DNA from: Chamaea fasciata
Lineage: Eukaryota > Chordata > Aves > Passeriformes > Sylviidae
Direction of reading: 5' to 3'
Length of the DNA stretch: 64,000 nt
Assembly (NCBI GenBank): GCA_029207755.1
Contig: JARCOQ010000006.1
Coordinates: forward strand, 3,326,846-3,390,845
Below the pieces are notes generated by a model. That model ran no database searches. It had not been told where the DNA came from and was given only the letters and a program-made list of their open reading frames with translations. The translations under genes were made by a program, and so were the position numbers. This document shows, piece after piece, positions 11,475 to 24,037 of the stretch (its first letter is position 1; each line of letters begins with the position of its first letter).

Positions 11475-11775
11475 AAGGGAAAGGGAAAGGGAAAGGGAAA
11501 GGGAAAGGGAAAAGGAAAGGGAAAGGGAAAGGGGGAAAAGGAAAAAGAAAAGGAAAAGGAAAAGGAAAAGGAAAAGGAAAAGGAAAAGGAAAAGGAAAAG
11601 GAAAGGAAAGGAAAGGAAAGAAAAGAAAAGAAAAGAAAAGAAAAGAAAAGAAAAGAAAAGAAAAGAAAAGAAAAGAAAAGAAAAGAAAAGAAAAGAAAAG
11701 AAAAGAAAAGAAAAGAAAAGAAAAGAAAAGAAAAGAAAAGAAAAGAAAAGAAAAGAAAAGAAAAGAAAAGAAAAG
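11475..11775. repeat. Graded purine array: GGGAAA, then GGAAAA, GGAAA and GAAAA
   Basis: A 300-bp all-purine tract on the plus strand. The unit shifts in order from the hexamer GGGAAA (to about 11535), through GGAAAA (about 11550-11600) and a few GGAAA, to about 32 copies of the pentamer GAAAA (11616-11775). Confidence 0.95.
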
Positions 11776-13980
11776 CTTTAAATTTTAGGTGTATATCTAA
11801 ATTTTCATTTATATCTTTTTGAATAGACCTTCATGTATCTCACTACACTGAAATGAAATCATAAGCGTATTTGAGGAACTCAGGGTAGTTAAAGGAAGCA
11901 TTGAAACATCCACCATAAAGTTACATTCATATGGAATGGGAAGGGAAATGTGGGAATATTGCCTGGATCTAATTTGAGTCTGACAGCACTAAATACTGTG
12001 AGTCCGCTGGAGTCTGGAGCGAGTCTCTCTGCGATCGATGGTGAGCGCGGGACACATTGGCAGGGGGCACAGACAGACTATTCCAAGGTAATGCAGTGGA
12101 AAAGGAAAAAAAAAAAAAAAAGAATCGATCCAAATATATTGTTGAACAGTGGAGCCAGCACGCACCTATGAGATTTATCAAGTATTGATTTGCATGAATA
12201 TTTTAGACTCGTGACTACGAGAAAAGTTATGGGCCATCTTAAACCGGTGAGCAATGTACCATTTGCAAAGTAGCCATTTAACAAGGTGCTTTCCAGCATA
12301 TCGATCATTTTCATTTAAAGTGTAATTAATAATAAGGTCTCACTGCAGCTACGCTAGGAATTTATTTCAAAAGGGCAGTTCAGACTCTATTTTGATTGTC
12401 GTTTGCTTTGCTTAAAAAAAAAATCATCTCACTGATTATTTTTATTAGCGTCCAATAAACACAAGTTGTCTTTGTGAGTAATCTGGCAAGGTTCTCCTTC
12501 GCCTCGCCTCTGGAGTGCCATCTAGCTAAGCTGTTGTAGCAACATTCATTAAATAAATGTCAACAGACAAGGATTTATGCTGCATAATAATATTACAGCT
12601 GTAGTATAACTGGATTTATTTTAAAGCCATTCTGAGGTTGCTTTGATCTATAAAGCAGCAACGTATGTCTCTATATGTCATAAATAGCCTTTGCAAAAGT
12701 ACTTTGAGCTTTACAGTCCATCAACGTTTTTCTTAGAGCTTTCTGTTTGAGGGAGCAGCACAAAGCATGTGACTCTTTTTTTTTTTTTTTTTTTTTTAAA
12801 TAATAAAAAAATACACACAAGGAAGAAAACTGTGAGGAATTTGCTATCCTGATTTGAGGGATGGGCTTGAGTGTTCGGGTCTGGGGGGGGTTACCTATTT
12901 TGAAATAGTCAATGCACATACCTCAGGGACTGCATCTGGTGCTAGGTGTTTCTCTGCATCCTGCAGAAATTTCTTGCCGGCAGATTCAGGAAAACGTATC
13001 ATTACAAAAAACTACGAGGTAAAGAAACCTGAGGTGTATATGTTCCTACTTTCAGCACATACTTTTAATAAGCCACTATAAATCATTTTCTGCATGTACA
13101 GAATAAGGCATAAGTAAGAAGTTTTTCTTAGATGATTTCACGTCTTGCACCTTTTAATATTTCACCATGATCATAAGTTACAAATACAGTGTATGAAAAA
13201 AATCTGTTTATTGATATAATCAGCACATCTTTAAAAAACAAACATACTAATGTCAAAACACATTTTAAAAATCCGATTGATCATTTAGCCCTGCCAAGTC
13301 CTTAACTTCAAGGAAAGAATACTTAGTAGAATCAGAAGTGTAATAATCTCATATGTTACTCCAAAGAAAAGGCATGTGGAGAGTGGCAGGCGTGTTAAAT
13401 TTCTCGTTGGATTACAATCTACTCTGATATGACTGTAGTGAGTCAGGATTTTACTCCAGTAGGAAACACTGGGAGATCTGGGGAGCTGAATATGACGGGA
13501 AAAATGGTCTAGCCGCTCTCTTCCAGGGGCAGCCAGGCTTTGAACGGCATCAAAATCGAGTGCTTGCGCCCTGAGGAAGAAACATCGCCCCGAGTCACCT
13601 CCTCTGGCACGAAAAGGCTGAATCCAGCCCAGCCGCTTTCCCCGCGGCCGGCGAGTCCCGTCCGGGGCACCGACATCCCCAACTTCGCCTCTCCCCGGTC
13701 CTTCTTACACCTCTCGGGGACCAGGCTTTAAAAGTTTCCATCTCAAATTCGCGCGTTTGAAGGATATGCCAAGAAAACAGCTGGCGAATATGTCCGGAGA
13801 TTTCAGGGGGAGATCAGCAGCAGTAGGGAAGAAAAAAAAAAAAAAGAAAAAAATAAAAGAAAAAAAAAAAAAAAGGAGCGAGAAGAAAAAAAAAATTTTA
13901 AAAAAATCAAAAGACAACAGCTTCCACAAACGGGGCTTAACGTTGAAATCAGTATCCCGGCAATTTAGTACTTTTCTCAG
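11776..13980. other. Middle of the SOHo-HMX1 interval
   Basis: No coding sequence recognised. It contains the AT-rich candidate element at 12315-12670, a T-tract at 12776-12797, and A-rich low-complexity sequence at 13829-13910. A GC-rich stretch at 13500-13735 shows nothing identifiable. Confidence 0.5.
12315..12670. promoter_or_regulatory. Candidate conserved non-coding element between SOHo and HMX1
   Basis: About 350 bp of AT-rich, non-repetitive sequence with clustered motifs: TGTAATTAATAATAAGG, TTTTATTAGCGTCCAATAAA, CATTCATTAAATAAATG and CATAATAATATTACAG. The complexity contrasts with the low-complexity tracts around it. Conservation is predicted, not shown. Confidence 0.35.
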
Positions 13981-13982
13981 GA

Positions 13983-13995
13983 ATATATATGTGTG

Positions 13996-14057
<62 letters not shown>
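13983..14057. repeat. Compound (GT)n(AT)n microsatellite
   Basis: A short (GT)6 followed by about 25 copies of AT, ending in ATACATAC. It is followed by A-rich tracts at 14150-14220. Confidence 0.95.
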
Positions 14058-14689
14058 CCTGCAATTCTCTAGTGGTTTTGAGGCTTGCACGTCCTGACTT
14101 CAACTGCACAGGCTGGTGCTCAGAGCCATATTTCAGGCCAAAGCAGAGGGAAAAAAAAAATAAGAGGAAAAAAAAAAAAAAAGGAAAAGAAAAAAAATCT
14201 TAAAAAAAAAAAAAAAAAAGGGGTGGGGGGAAGCCCAAAATCGTGTCGAGGTTATAATCCACCCCTGACCCTTCTCGGGTTCTGTACCAAAGCTGAAGCT
14301 CCACCACATCTCGCTGATCGATTTCATAACCAGAAAAGGTAAGATTGCTCCAATTATAATGAAAAGCGCAGGAAAGAGTAAGAATTAGATCGCCCTTCTG
14401 TCACAGGAGACAGGTCCGCACGCACATTCCCCGACAGATCCAGGACCTGGCCTTCCCTGCAGGGACACCGAGTGCTCCGAGCTGGCTGGTTCAATTGCAG
14501 CTGATTATGCCCTAGAACGTACGATCAGAGCTTGACTTTCCACCAAGGCTGAGTTTTATAAGGTCATTTCCCCCTTAACATTTGGAAAAAGAAATTCGAA
14601 CTTTTAGAAATAATGACAGTGCAGAAATTCTTTTTAGGTGTGGGTAGGAGGCAGGAAACAAAACAGTTATTAAAGAAAAACAATAACTT

Positions 14690-14860
14690 GGCATGCATAA
14701 TACTTCATATAATATCACGTTACAGGTTCGCTTGCATAACCAGCCATACAGCTCCCCAGTCTGTTCCCATCTGATTATTTTTCTTTCCTTCCTTTTTAAT
14801 TGCCAGTGAATTATTAATCAATTACACAAACCGATCCCGTAAGAGACGGAGAAGTCGAGG
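14690..14860. promoter_or_regulatory. Candidate homeodomain-rich block downstream of HMX1
   Basis: Contains CTGATTATTTTTC, TTTTTAATTGCCAGTG (HMX-type site at 14796-14803), GAATTATTAATCAATTAC. The motifs are dense over about 60 bp. Function is inferred from motif content only. Confidence 0.25.
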
Positions 14861-15663
14861 TGCGCTTTCCTCAACCCCTTCAGGAGACCAAATAAAAAGT
14901 GGCAAATCCACTTGTAAAACACAGTATTTAGAATTACATATATGTGTGTATATATAAAACCGTGTATTTTAGCCGATAATTTGCCAGGGAAATAAAACGA
15001 AAACAAAGAAACCAAATCCTCACAGCTCGGATTTCAGCAGGGCGAATTCTTTCCAACAATATGCCTTCAAGTTGTTTCAAATCAAAACTTCTGCATCGAG
15101 AAGGACCGGGGGGGCACCAGCACATGCTTGGGTATCGGTAGTATGGAAATGAGAGTAACGATGGGAGGGGGATATGTACGGATTAAGTGGTTGAAACAAA
15201 GGGCCCTGGAGAAGCTGCTGGAGGCCGGGATCAGCAGGGTCCCCCGCTCTGCACGGAAAGCTGCTGGAGCAGCGGGGAGACTTAAAGGTTTCCCCGGCAG
15301 GAGCGCTGGCCCGGGGCACCAGAGGTCCCAGGGAAGGTCTCGGCCGCGGCGGGGGCCCCGAGGCTCGCCCGCCCGTGGGGTGGGGGCGGCGCGGCCGGAG
15401 AGCGCCGGTTGTTCCGTACATTCGTGGCACGCTCGGCAGCTCTGCGGCTTGCAGGAGGAAAGGTCGGGGGAGTCTGTTTCCCCCCGAAAAACCCCGGTCT
15501 GTGTCACCCCGGGGCCGGGGTGAGGGGTTTGCCGCTGCCACGGGGCTGGATTTTCTTTGGATGCGCAGCGGTGGGAGCCCCGCCGACCTGATCCCGGTGC
15601 ATGGCTGGGGTCTTACAAGTCCTTTCGGCTCCCTCCGGGCTCCGAGTTAACCCCAAGAGTAAG

Positions 15664-15669
15664 TTTATT
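15664..15669 (-). terminator. Candidate polyadenylation signal for HMX1
   Basis: TTTATT on the plus strand, hence AATAAA on the gene strand, about 150 nt after the HMX1 stop codon. It lies seven bases beyond a 42-nt U-tract in transcript sense (15677-15718). It would give an unusually short 3' UTR. No transcript evidence. Confidence 0.5.
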
Positions 15670-15673
15670 GCAC

Positions 15674-15676
<3 letters not shown>

Positions 15677-15718
<42 letters not shown>
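15677..15718. repeat. (A)42 tract in the predicted HMX1 3' UTR
   Basis: An uninterrupted run of A on the plus strand, so poly-U in the HMX1 transcript, between the stop codon and the candidate AATAAA signal. The length may be unreliable in the assembly. Confidence 0.9.
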
Positions 15719-15722
<4 letters not shown>

Positions 15723-15819
15723 GAAAATCAAGAAACGTGTAAGTTGAAAATAAAAAGTCCGTGGAGGAAGGGGGGTGGAGCTGGAAGCCGAGGGAGGGGG
15801 TCCCGGCAGAGGTGGGCGC

Positions 15820-18357
<2,538 letters not shown>

Positions 18358-18472
18358 CGTCGGAGAGAACTGCGGGAGGGGGTCCCGGCTCCGCCGGCGG
18401 CTGGTTCCTTGGCTCCCCCGCTGCCCCGCGGCCGCCTCTCGCCTCTGCCTAGCCCCGTGGATGCTCTCCTGG

Positions 18473-18480
18473 TATAAAAG
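18473..18480 (+). promoter_or_regulatory. TATAAAAG box pointing away from HMX1
   Basis: A perfect TATAAAAG lies 116 bp upstream of the HMX1 start codon but is oriented on the plus strand, opposite to HMX1. It may be chance, or it may drive a divergent transcript. Confidence 0.3.
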
Positions 18481-18764
18481 CGTTTTTTTCCGGAGTAATC
18501 ATTTCAGATCGCGGTTTGCCATCATTTCCTGCAAGCTAGGAGGGGAGGGGGGAGGGGGAGGAGGAGAAGGGAACGGGGAAGGAAAAAAAAAAAAAGGCAG
18601 CCCGACAACCCATCGGAGGCGCCAGATTCTGCGCGAAAACGCTAATAACGAAATAAAAATGTCATGCGAGTTAAACGGCGGGCAGGAGCGGGCGATCCTG
18701 CGGTGGGCGGAGCGCCGCGCCGAATGGGATCTGCGCGGGGGAAGCGGCGGGCGCTGCCGGGCGT

Positions 18765-18860
18765 GTGCGTGTGTCCGTGTGTCCGTGTGTGCCTGTCCGT
18801 GTGTGTGTGTGTGTCCGTGTGCGCGTCTGTGTCCGTGTGTGTGCCTGTGTGTCCGGGTGC
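18765..18860. repeat. GTGTCCGTGTGT-type degenerate repeat upstream of HMX1
   Basis: GT-rich tract with regularly spaced CC or CG (GTCCGTGTGT units), about 400-500 bp upstream of the HMX1 start. Its style is similar to the repeat in the SOHo intron. Confidence 0.85.
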
Positions 18861-19081
18861 GTGCGCGCCGCCCCGGGGCCGCCGTTCACGAGCTCCTTAT
18901 TTAGGTCAATTAGGGAGCAAATCCCGGTGCGGAGGGGGGGCGGCTGCGGCGGCGGCCCCGGCACACGGGCGGCAGCCGGGGGGGCTTGGCCGCTCCACGT
19001 CCCGGGCCTTCCATTGGCTACGGCGGGCTCAGCGGGCAGCCCCGGCAGCCAATCGGCGCCGCGGACATCGCTCTTATTTTA

Positions 19082-19126
19082 ATATCATTAATATCATTAA
19101 TGTCATTAATATAATTAATAATAATC
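19082..19126. repeat. Five tandem 9-bp units of homeodomain core sequence
   Basis: The units read ATATCATTA, ATATCATTA, ATGTCATTA, ATATAATTA, ATAATAATC. Four of the five end in ATTA and each junction makes TAAT. The array sits between the CCAAT box at 19049 and a C-rich tract, about 730-770 bp upstream of the HMX1 start codon. Confidence 0.85.
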
Positions 19127-19290
19127 ACCCCCCGCCCACCCCCCGCCGAGCGCTTTCATGTGGCGGCGGCGGCGATGGATGGATGGACGGAGGAGATGCG
19201 CCCTCCGCCGCCCCGAGAGCCCGCTCCGGCCGCACGGGCCCGGCCGCCGCCGCCGCGGGGCTGTCGGCGGAGCGGTGAGCTTGTCCTCAG

Positions 19291-20225
19291 CCCGGAGCCC
19301 CCTGGTTGAGGCGTTTTGAGTCGGTTTTGGGAGAGTGGCGGAGGGGCGACTGCTCCCGTGAGCAGGCAGCGGATGTCCTGCCCGTGGAGGGGAGGGGGCC
19401 TGCTAGGGAAGGGGAGAGGATTCTCCTCTGAGGGGTCTCCCGAGGTTCGTTTTGTTTGTCTAATATATACCTTATATATATCATATATACCTATACAGAT
19501 ATATTTTTATAGGTGTGCATACGTTGTCGTTTATTTAGAAAGACAGACAGCCCCGCTCACCGGAGAAGGGGCCGGCCGGGACTCCCTGTCTCCCGCCGCC
19601 CCAGGCGGGGAGGCAGAGGCGATGCGCTGCCCCCTCCAGGACCCGACCCGTGATTCCTGGCGTTGCTCCTCTTCAACCCGACTTTTTTATCATTATCTTA
19701 CTGTAATACCATTTCGGGGGAAGCTCTAAAGTCGTCTTCCACCTTTTTCCGAGCCTCTGGAGCCCACCTTGAGATATGGACCCCAGCAACACCGCCGAAG
19801 TCCCCGTCGCTGCGGGGCGCCGGAGCAGCAGGGTCACCCTCTGCCTTTTCCCTTGGGACCAGGCCAGCCAGGTCAGTAGAGGGGCGACTGGGTCCAGAGC
19901 GCACGTCGGAGACCCGCGGAGGTTTGGGTGAGTGCAGAGATGCCCCTGCGATGTTCATCAGCCCTCTCCTCCTCTGCTCTTCTCTGCCGGAGGATCCCTC
20001 CTTGTTCCCCTTTGCGGTACTCCTGGACAAGTACCCTTTCCCCAAGCCCCGCCTCCGCCTCGCGCTGTGGGACGGAGGCTCCGCTCGCTGCCCAGCGGGA
20101 GTGTCCGGCGGGGCCGGGGCGCAGCCGGGAGCCGAGGTGGCCTCCCCGCCACGGAGCGCCCTCGCTCCCATTCCCGGACAAGCAGTGGAGACCTTTGAGG
20201 TCAGGGCCTGGTTTTGAAAGAATAC

Positions 20226-20267
<42 letters not shown>

Positions 20268-21336
20268 AATAATTCCACTTCCAACGGCTCCAGAAAGATG
20301 CAAACAGCCGGAGCTCTGTAATGGACTCTGGAAAAGTGTGAATATACGGCGGCACTTTCGGCTTTCTCTCTTACTTGGGCACAGACCGAGGGCAGTCTAG
20401 TGAATTGTAAGCCGACCGAGCATTTGTCACTTGTTGCACAGAAGTGACGTTAACAAATATGGCTTTTATGCTCTGCACATTTTGCTTGTTCCTGCATAGG
20501 AAATATGAGTTTGCCAGCAGTTCTTATGCATTCATGAACCGTCAGCTCTATTTGACCGCCAGGCGCAGAAAATATACATTTGCTTTCCAGAATAAAGAGA
20601 AAAGTGTGGCCCGCGATTGCTTGTATGCATCACATACACAATCTGTACATCTATAAAAGATATGCTTTTGGCCCATACCTATATTTTATAAAGAGTCCCT
20701 GCAGTGTGGTTATGCAATTTATGTCATATTTTCTGCTTTCCGCTTATAAATAGTTTAATAAAATCATCACGATTAAATTTGCTCTTACTTCCCCCCTCTC
20801 TCTATTTCTTTAGTATGACGTATAACTGTTTGGTGTGCAGTAATGCTGAACTGTGCTTGTGAAAATCATGTATACTCAGATGTATTCCTGAAACACAAAA
20901 TCGGGATGAGTATAATTCTATACCTGCAAATACAGCACTTGTACATGCAGGTCCGTGTTTCTTGGGATTTTTTTAAGCTCGTAGTTATGTTTACACACTT
21001 TTTGCATTGCTATAGTGACGTTACTGACATTTCAGTCTTCCTATCCTTAGTGCTTAATACGATGACGAGAATAAAAAGGGCGTGTGTTTTATCCACCAGG
21101 GTAGGAAGCAGAAAAAGCACCCAATGACGGTATTTTCTTCATTTAACGTTAGAAAGACATCCTTGGCCGCTGCCCTTATGCCTTTCGGAGTCACCTGCCC
21201 TGAGGCAGCGGGGCCGGAGGGATCCCCTTGTGCCGAGGGTTTTGCCATCACCCCAGGCTGCCCCCGCAGTGCCGGGCCGTCTCCTCCAGGGCTCAGCGTG
21301 CCCACGGCGAAGCCAAATCTGTCCTTCCCTCACTGC
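19291..21336. other. Region upstream of HMX1 without recognisable exons
   Basis: The part up to 20215 is GC-rich with no convincing gene. A 39-base A-run sits at 20227-20265. From about 20400 the sequence becomes AT-rich and complex (separate entry). Nothing was recognised at 20800-21330 apart from a GC-rich end. Confidence 0.5.
20405..20790. promoter_or_regulatory. Candidate conserved non-coding element upstream of HMX1
   Basis: About 385 bp of non-repetitive AT-rich sequence with several ATGCAT/TATGCA octamer-like and TATAAA/TTTATA elements (CTTATGCATTCATGAAC, TTGTATGCATCACATAC, GGTTATGCAATTTATG). It lies 2.1 kb upstream of the HMX1 start. Conservation was not tested. Confidence 0.3.
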
Positions 21337-21586
21337 CTCTTCTCTTCTCTTCTCTTCTCTTCTCTTCTCTTCTCTTCTCTCTCTTCTCTTCTCTCTCTTC
21401 TCTTCTCTTCTCTTCTCTTCTCTTCTCTTCTCTTCTCTTCTCTTTCTCTTCTCTTCTCTTCTCTTCTCTTCTCTTCTCTTCTCTTCTCTTCTCTTCTCTT
21501 CTCTTCTCTTTCTCTTCTCTTCTCTTCTCTTCTCTTCTCTTCTCTTCTCTTCTCTCTTCTCTTCTCTTCTCTTCTCTTCTCTTCTC
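21337..21586. repeat. (TTCTC)n pentanucleotide array
   Basis: About 250 bp of CTTCT pentamers with a few interruptions (CTCTCT and CTTTCT). It is all pyrimidine on the plus strand. Confidence 0.95.
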
Positions 21587-23580
21587 CCTCCCGCGGGTCA
21601 GGAGGGAGAAAAAAACCTACGTGCTTCTACAGAGTTGGCTGTGAGACCGCGTTTAGACTAGAGGATTGTGGGGGCCTCTTATTTTTTTCCATCCTTAGTT
21701 CTGTTTCTTTCCCAGGTACATGTTTTCCTCTCCGAGGCGTCGGAGACTTCCATGTCCAGTGCAGCTCCCCCAGGTGCGGGACGTCCGCGGGCTGTGGGCC
21801 CTGGCCCCGCTGCCCGTGAGGTCCCTCCGGCTGAGCAGTCCTTCCTTCCAGTTCGTGCCCACCACTAGCCTGGGATGCCCGCCGGCCGCATGGCGTTGGG
21901 ATGCCCTCGGGATATCCCCCCGTCACCATCTCCGACGGTTCCTGAGCCTCCGTCAGGGGAAGACAGAAGTGGCGATTTGGGGCCGGGCTCCGTAGGGAAT
22001 CGGCAGACGGAGGGTTATATTGTGGCCGAAAAGGAGTAATGTGAGTGTGTCAGGAGTCTCCAGTGAGCCACGGTGCTGGCGGGCCGGCCACTCCCGCCGC
22101 TGCCCGGCCGCCTCCCGCACGGAGCGGAACGGCTTCCTGCAATGTGAATGCAATTACCCCGCTGGTGTTTGATGTCTCTCCCCTCGCTCTCCCTCCGCTG
22201 CCTCGATGTGTCGTAAAATAGAAGCGGAATGAAAGGCAGGCTTTATCGCTCGCACCCCTAACCTCTGCTCCTCTTTGCTTTTAAGGGCCGCGGTTTTTGG
22301 AGCTCGGATCTTTGCGGGGGGCTGTTGACCCTCAGCACTGCGGGCAGAGGTGGCTTTGGGCGGGGGCATTCGTGCTCCCTTCTCCGCGTCAAAAAAAAAA
22401 AAAGCGGTGCTGAACAGATCGCTCAGTTCTGACACCTTCCTAAGAGATCAGACGGCATCGCTGGGGGTAAGGGAATTCTTGGTCAATATCTGTCTCTGGC
22501 TGATGTTTATATTTATGTATATATATAATACATTATACTTTTTTATAATTTATAACCATACACATAAACCCGCTTGTGTATATATATATATGTGTGTGTG
22601 TATGTGTATTCAAAATAGTGTTTCAGCCATGATCTGTTCAGGTGTTTAGGTATAAAAAGAAAGCAAATAAAGGCTGTATTAACCTCTGCAGCAAATAGTC
22701 CTGAGCCACCAAAATGCAAAAACAGTTCCTGGAAAGCAGTGTTGCTTTTTTGTGTCCAAAACTCCTTCAGAGGAGCAGAGGTGGTGGGATGGTTGGCGTA
22801 CCTACTTAGAAGCAATAATGAAACAAGAAAACAACAAAATAACAAGCAAACAAACAATCCCCATAAAGTAAAGATCAACCAGAAGATGATTGCACCCCCT
22901 CTAAACCTCTGTGTAACACCTTTCTTCCCTGCTCCTTTTTTAGACAGGCGGGGGGCCGCTCACCTTTCCGGAGAGCCACCCAAACTCTCCCGCCCGGGCA
23001 TCGCTCGTCCCTCTAGAGTTTTCCAGGTCCCTGCTCCGGCTCCGCCATCCTCAAAAAGTGTCGGGTGAGGAGCAGGACCCAGGGGTGGTGGGTTATGCCC
23101 CGCTGAGGCTCGCAGGGACAAGTGGAGGGGACTTTTCAGAGAGGCATCCCTATCAGCCCCCACGCCTGGATGGAGGTCCCATGCGCACCTCACAGGGATA
23201 GCCTTTTTGGGGTGGCCTCTGCGGCAGAGAACACGGAAAGGACAAGGCAGTGGGAAACTTTTTCTTGCAGGTAGAAAACCCTAAAGCCCCTCAAAAGCGA
23301 GTTAAATAGCATTTGAGTGCAGCAACACTTAGAGGATTCCTCCCTGGATTTGCAGTAAATTTTACCTGGTCCCTGAAGATGGGGAAACAGAACAAATTAT
23401 TTTTCTCTCCAGTATATTATCTTTATAAACCCAGCCCAGCTGAATTCTTCACCACCAGTGATACTGGGAGAGAACTTTCCCCCTTTCAAGGGCGCTGCAC
23501 AACACATGCTGCGTCCCATGAATGTGTTCATTATTCACAGATAGTCACTAAGTGCTTTGGATGGAAACTTCCAGCCTGTG
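21587..23580. other. Mixed GC-rich and AT-rich non-coding region
   Basis: Moderately GC-rich unique sequence lies at 21700-22340 and 22930-23200. Between them are TATATA/TGTGTG stretches (22510-22610). I found no exon or mobile element. Confidence 0.45.
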
Positions 23581-23584
23581 GCAT

Positions 23585-23960
23585 GTCCTGACTGTCCGCG
23601 ATGCCTATTTATTGCTCGTTAGAGATGCCATACAGCTCGCAGCATGAATAGCATCGCTTAAGAGCTGGCTTCTTGGTAAGTGAGGGCTATTTTAACCCAC
23701 GATAAATTATCGACCAGGAGAATGTCCTTGAGTACCCAAATATATTAACTAAGAACACAGTTCGAGAATGATTTTGGGGACTATCTATTCCCTTGTGTTA
23801 AAATTCCAGGGCCCTTTCAGAAATGTTTAATTGTTTGACTGGAGATGGGGAGAGAGGGAGCAAATAAACCATCAGCAAAACATATGAGATCCTAAAATAA
23901 AAAATTACTCCTCGCAGAACAAGAGATAACAATTATAATACAATCCAGTTTAAAAGTGAC
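23585..23960. promoter_or_regulatory. Candidate conserved non-coding element, 5.2 kb upstream of HMX1
   Basis: Unique, balanced-complexity sequence containing CTATTTATTGCTCGTTAG, ACGATAAATTATCG and TGTTTAATTGTTTGAC. It is flagged on composition only. Confidence 0.25.
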
Positions 23961-24006
23961 TTTTCTAGAAAGTTCTTTGGCATTGATTTCCTTATACAGT
24001 TTTAAC

Positions 24007-24037
<31 letters not shown>

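Noticed and set aside
20227..20265. A39 run as the tail of a retroposed gene
   Set aside because: The upstream sequence shows no recognisable coding homology and no target-site duplication could be seen. Simple slippage is as likely.
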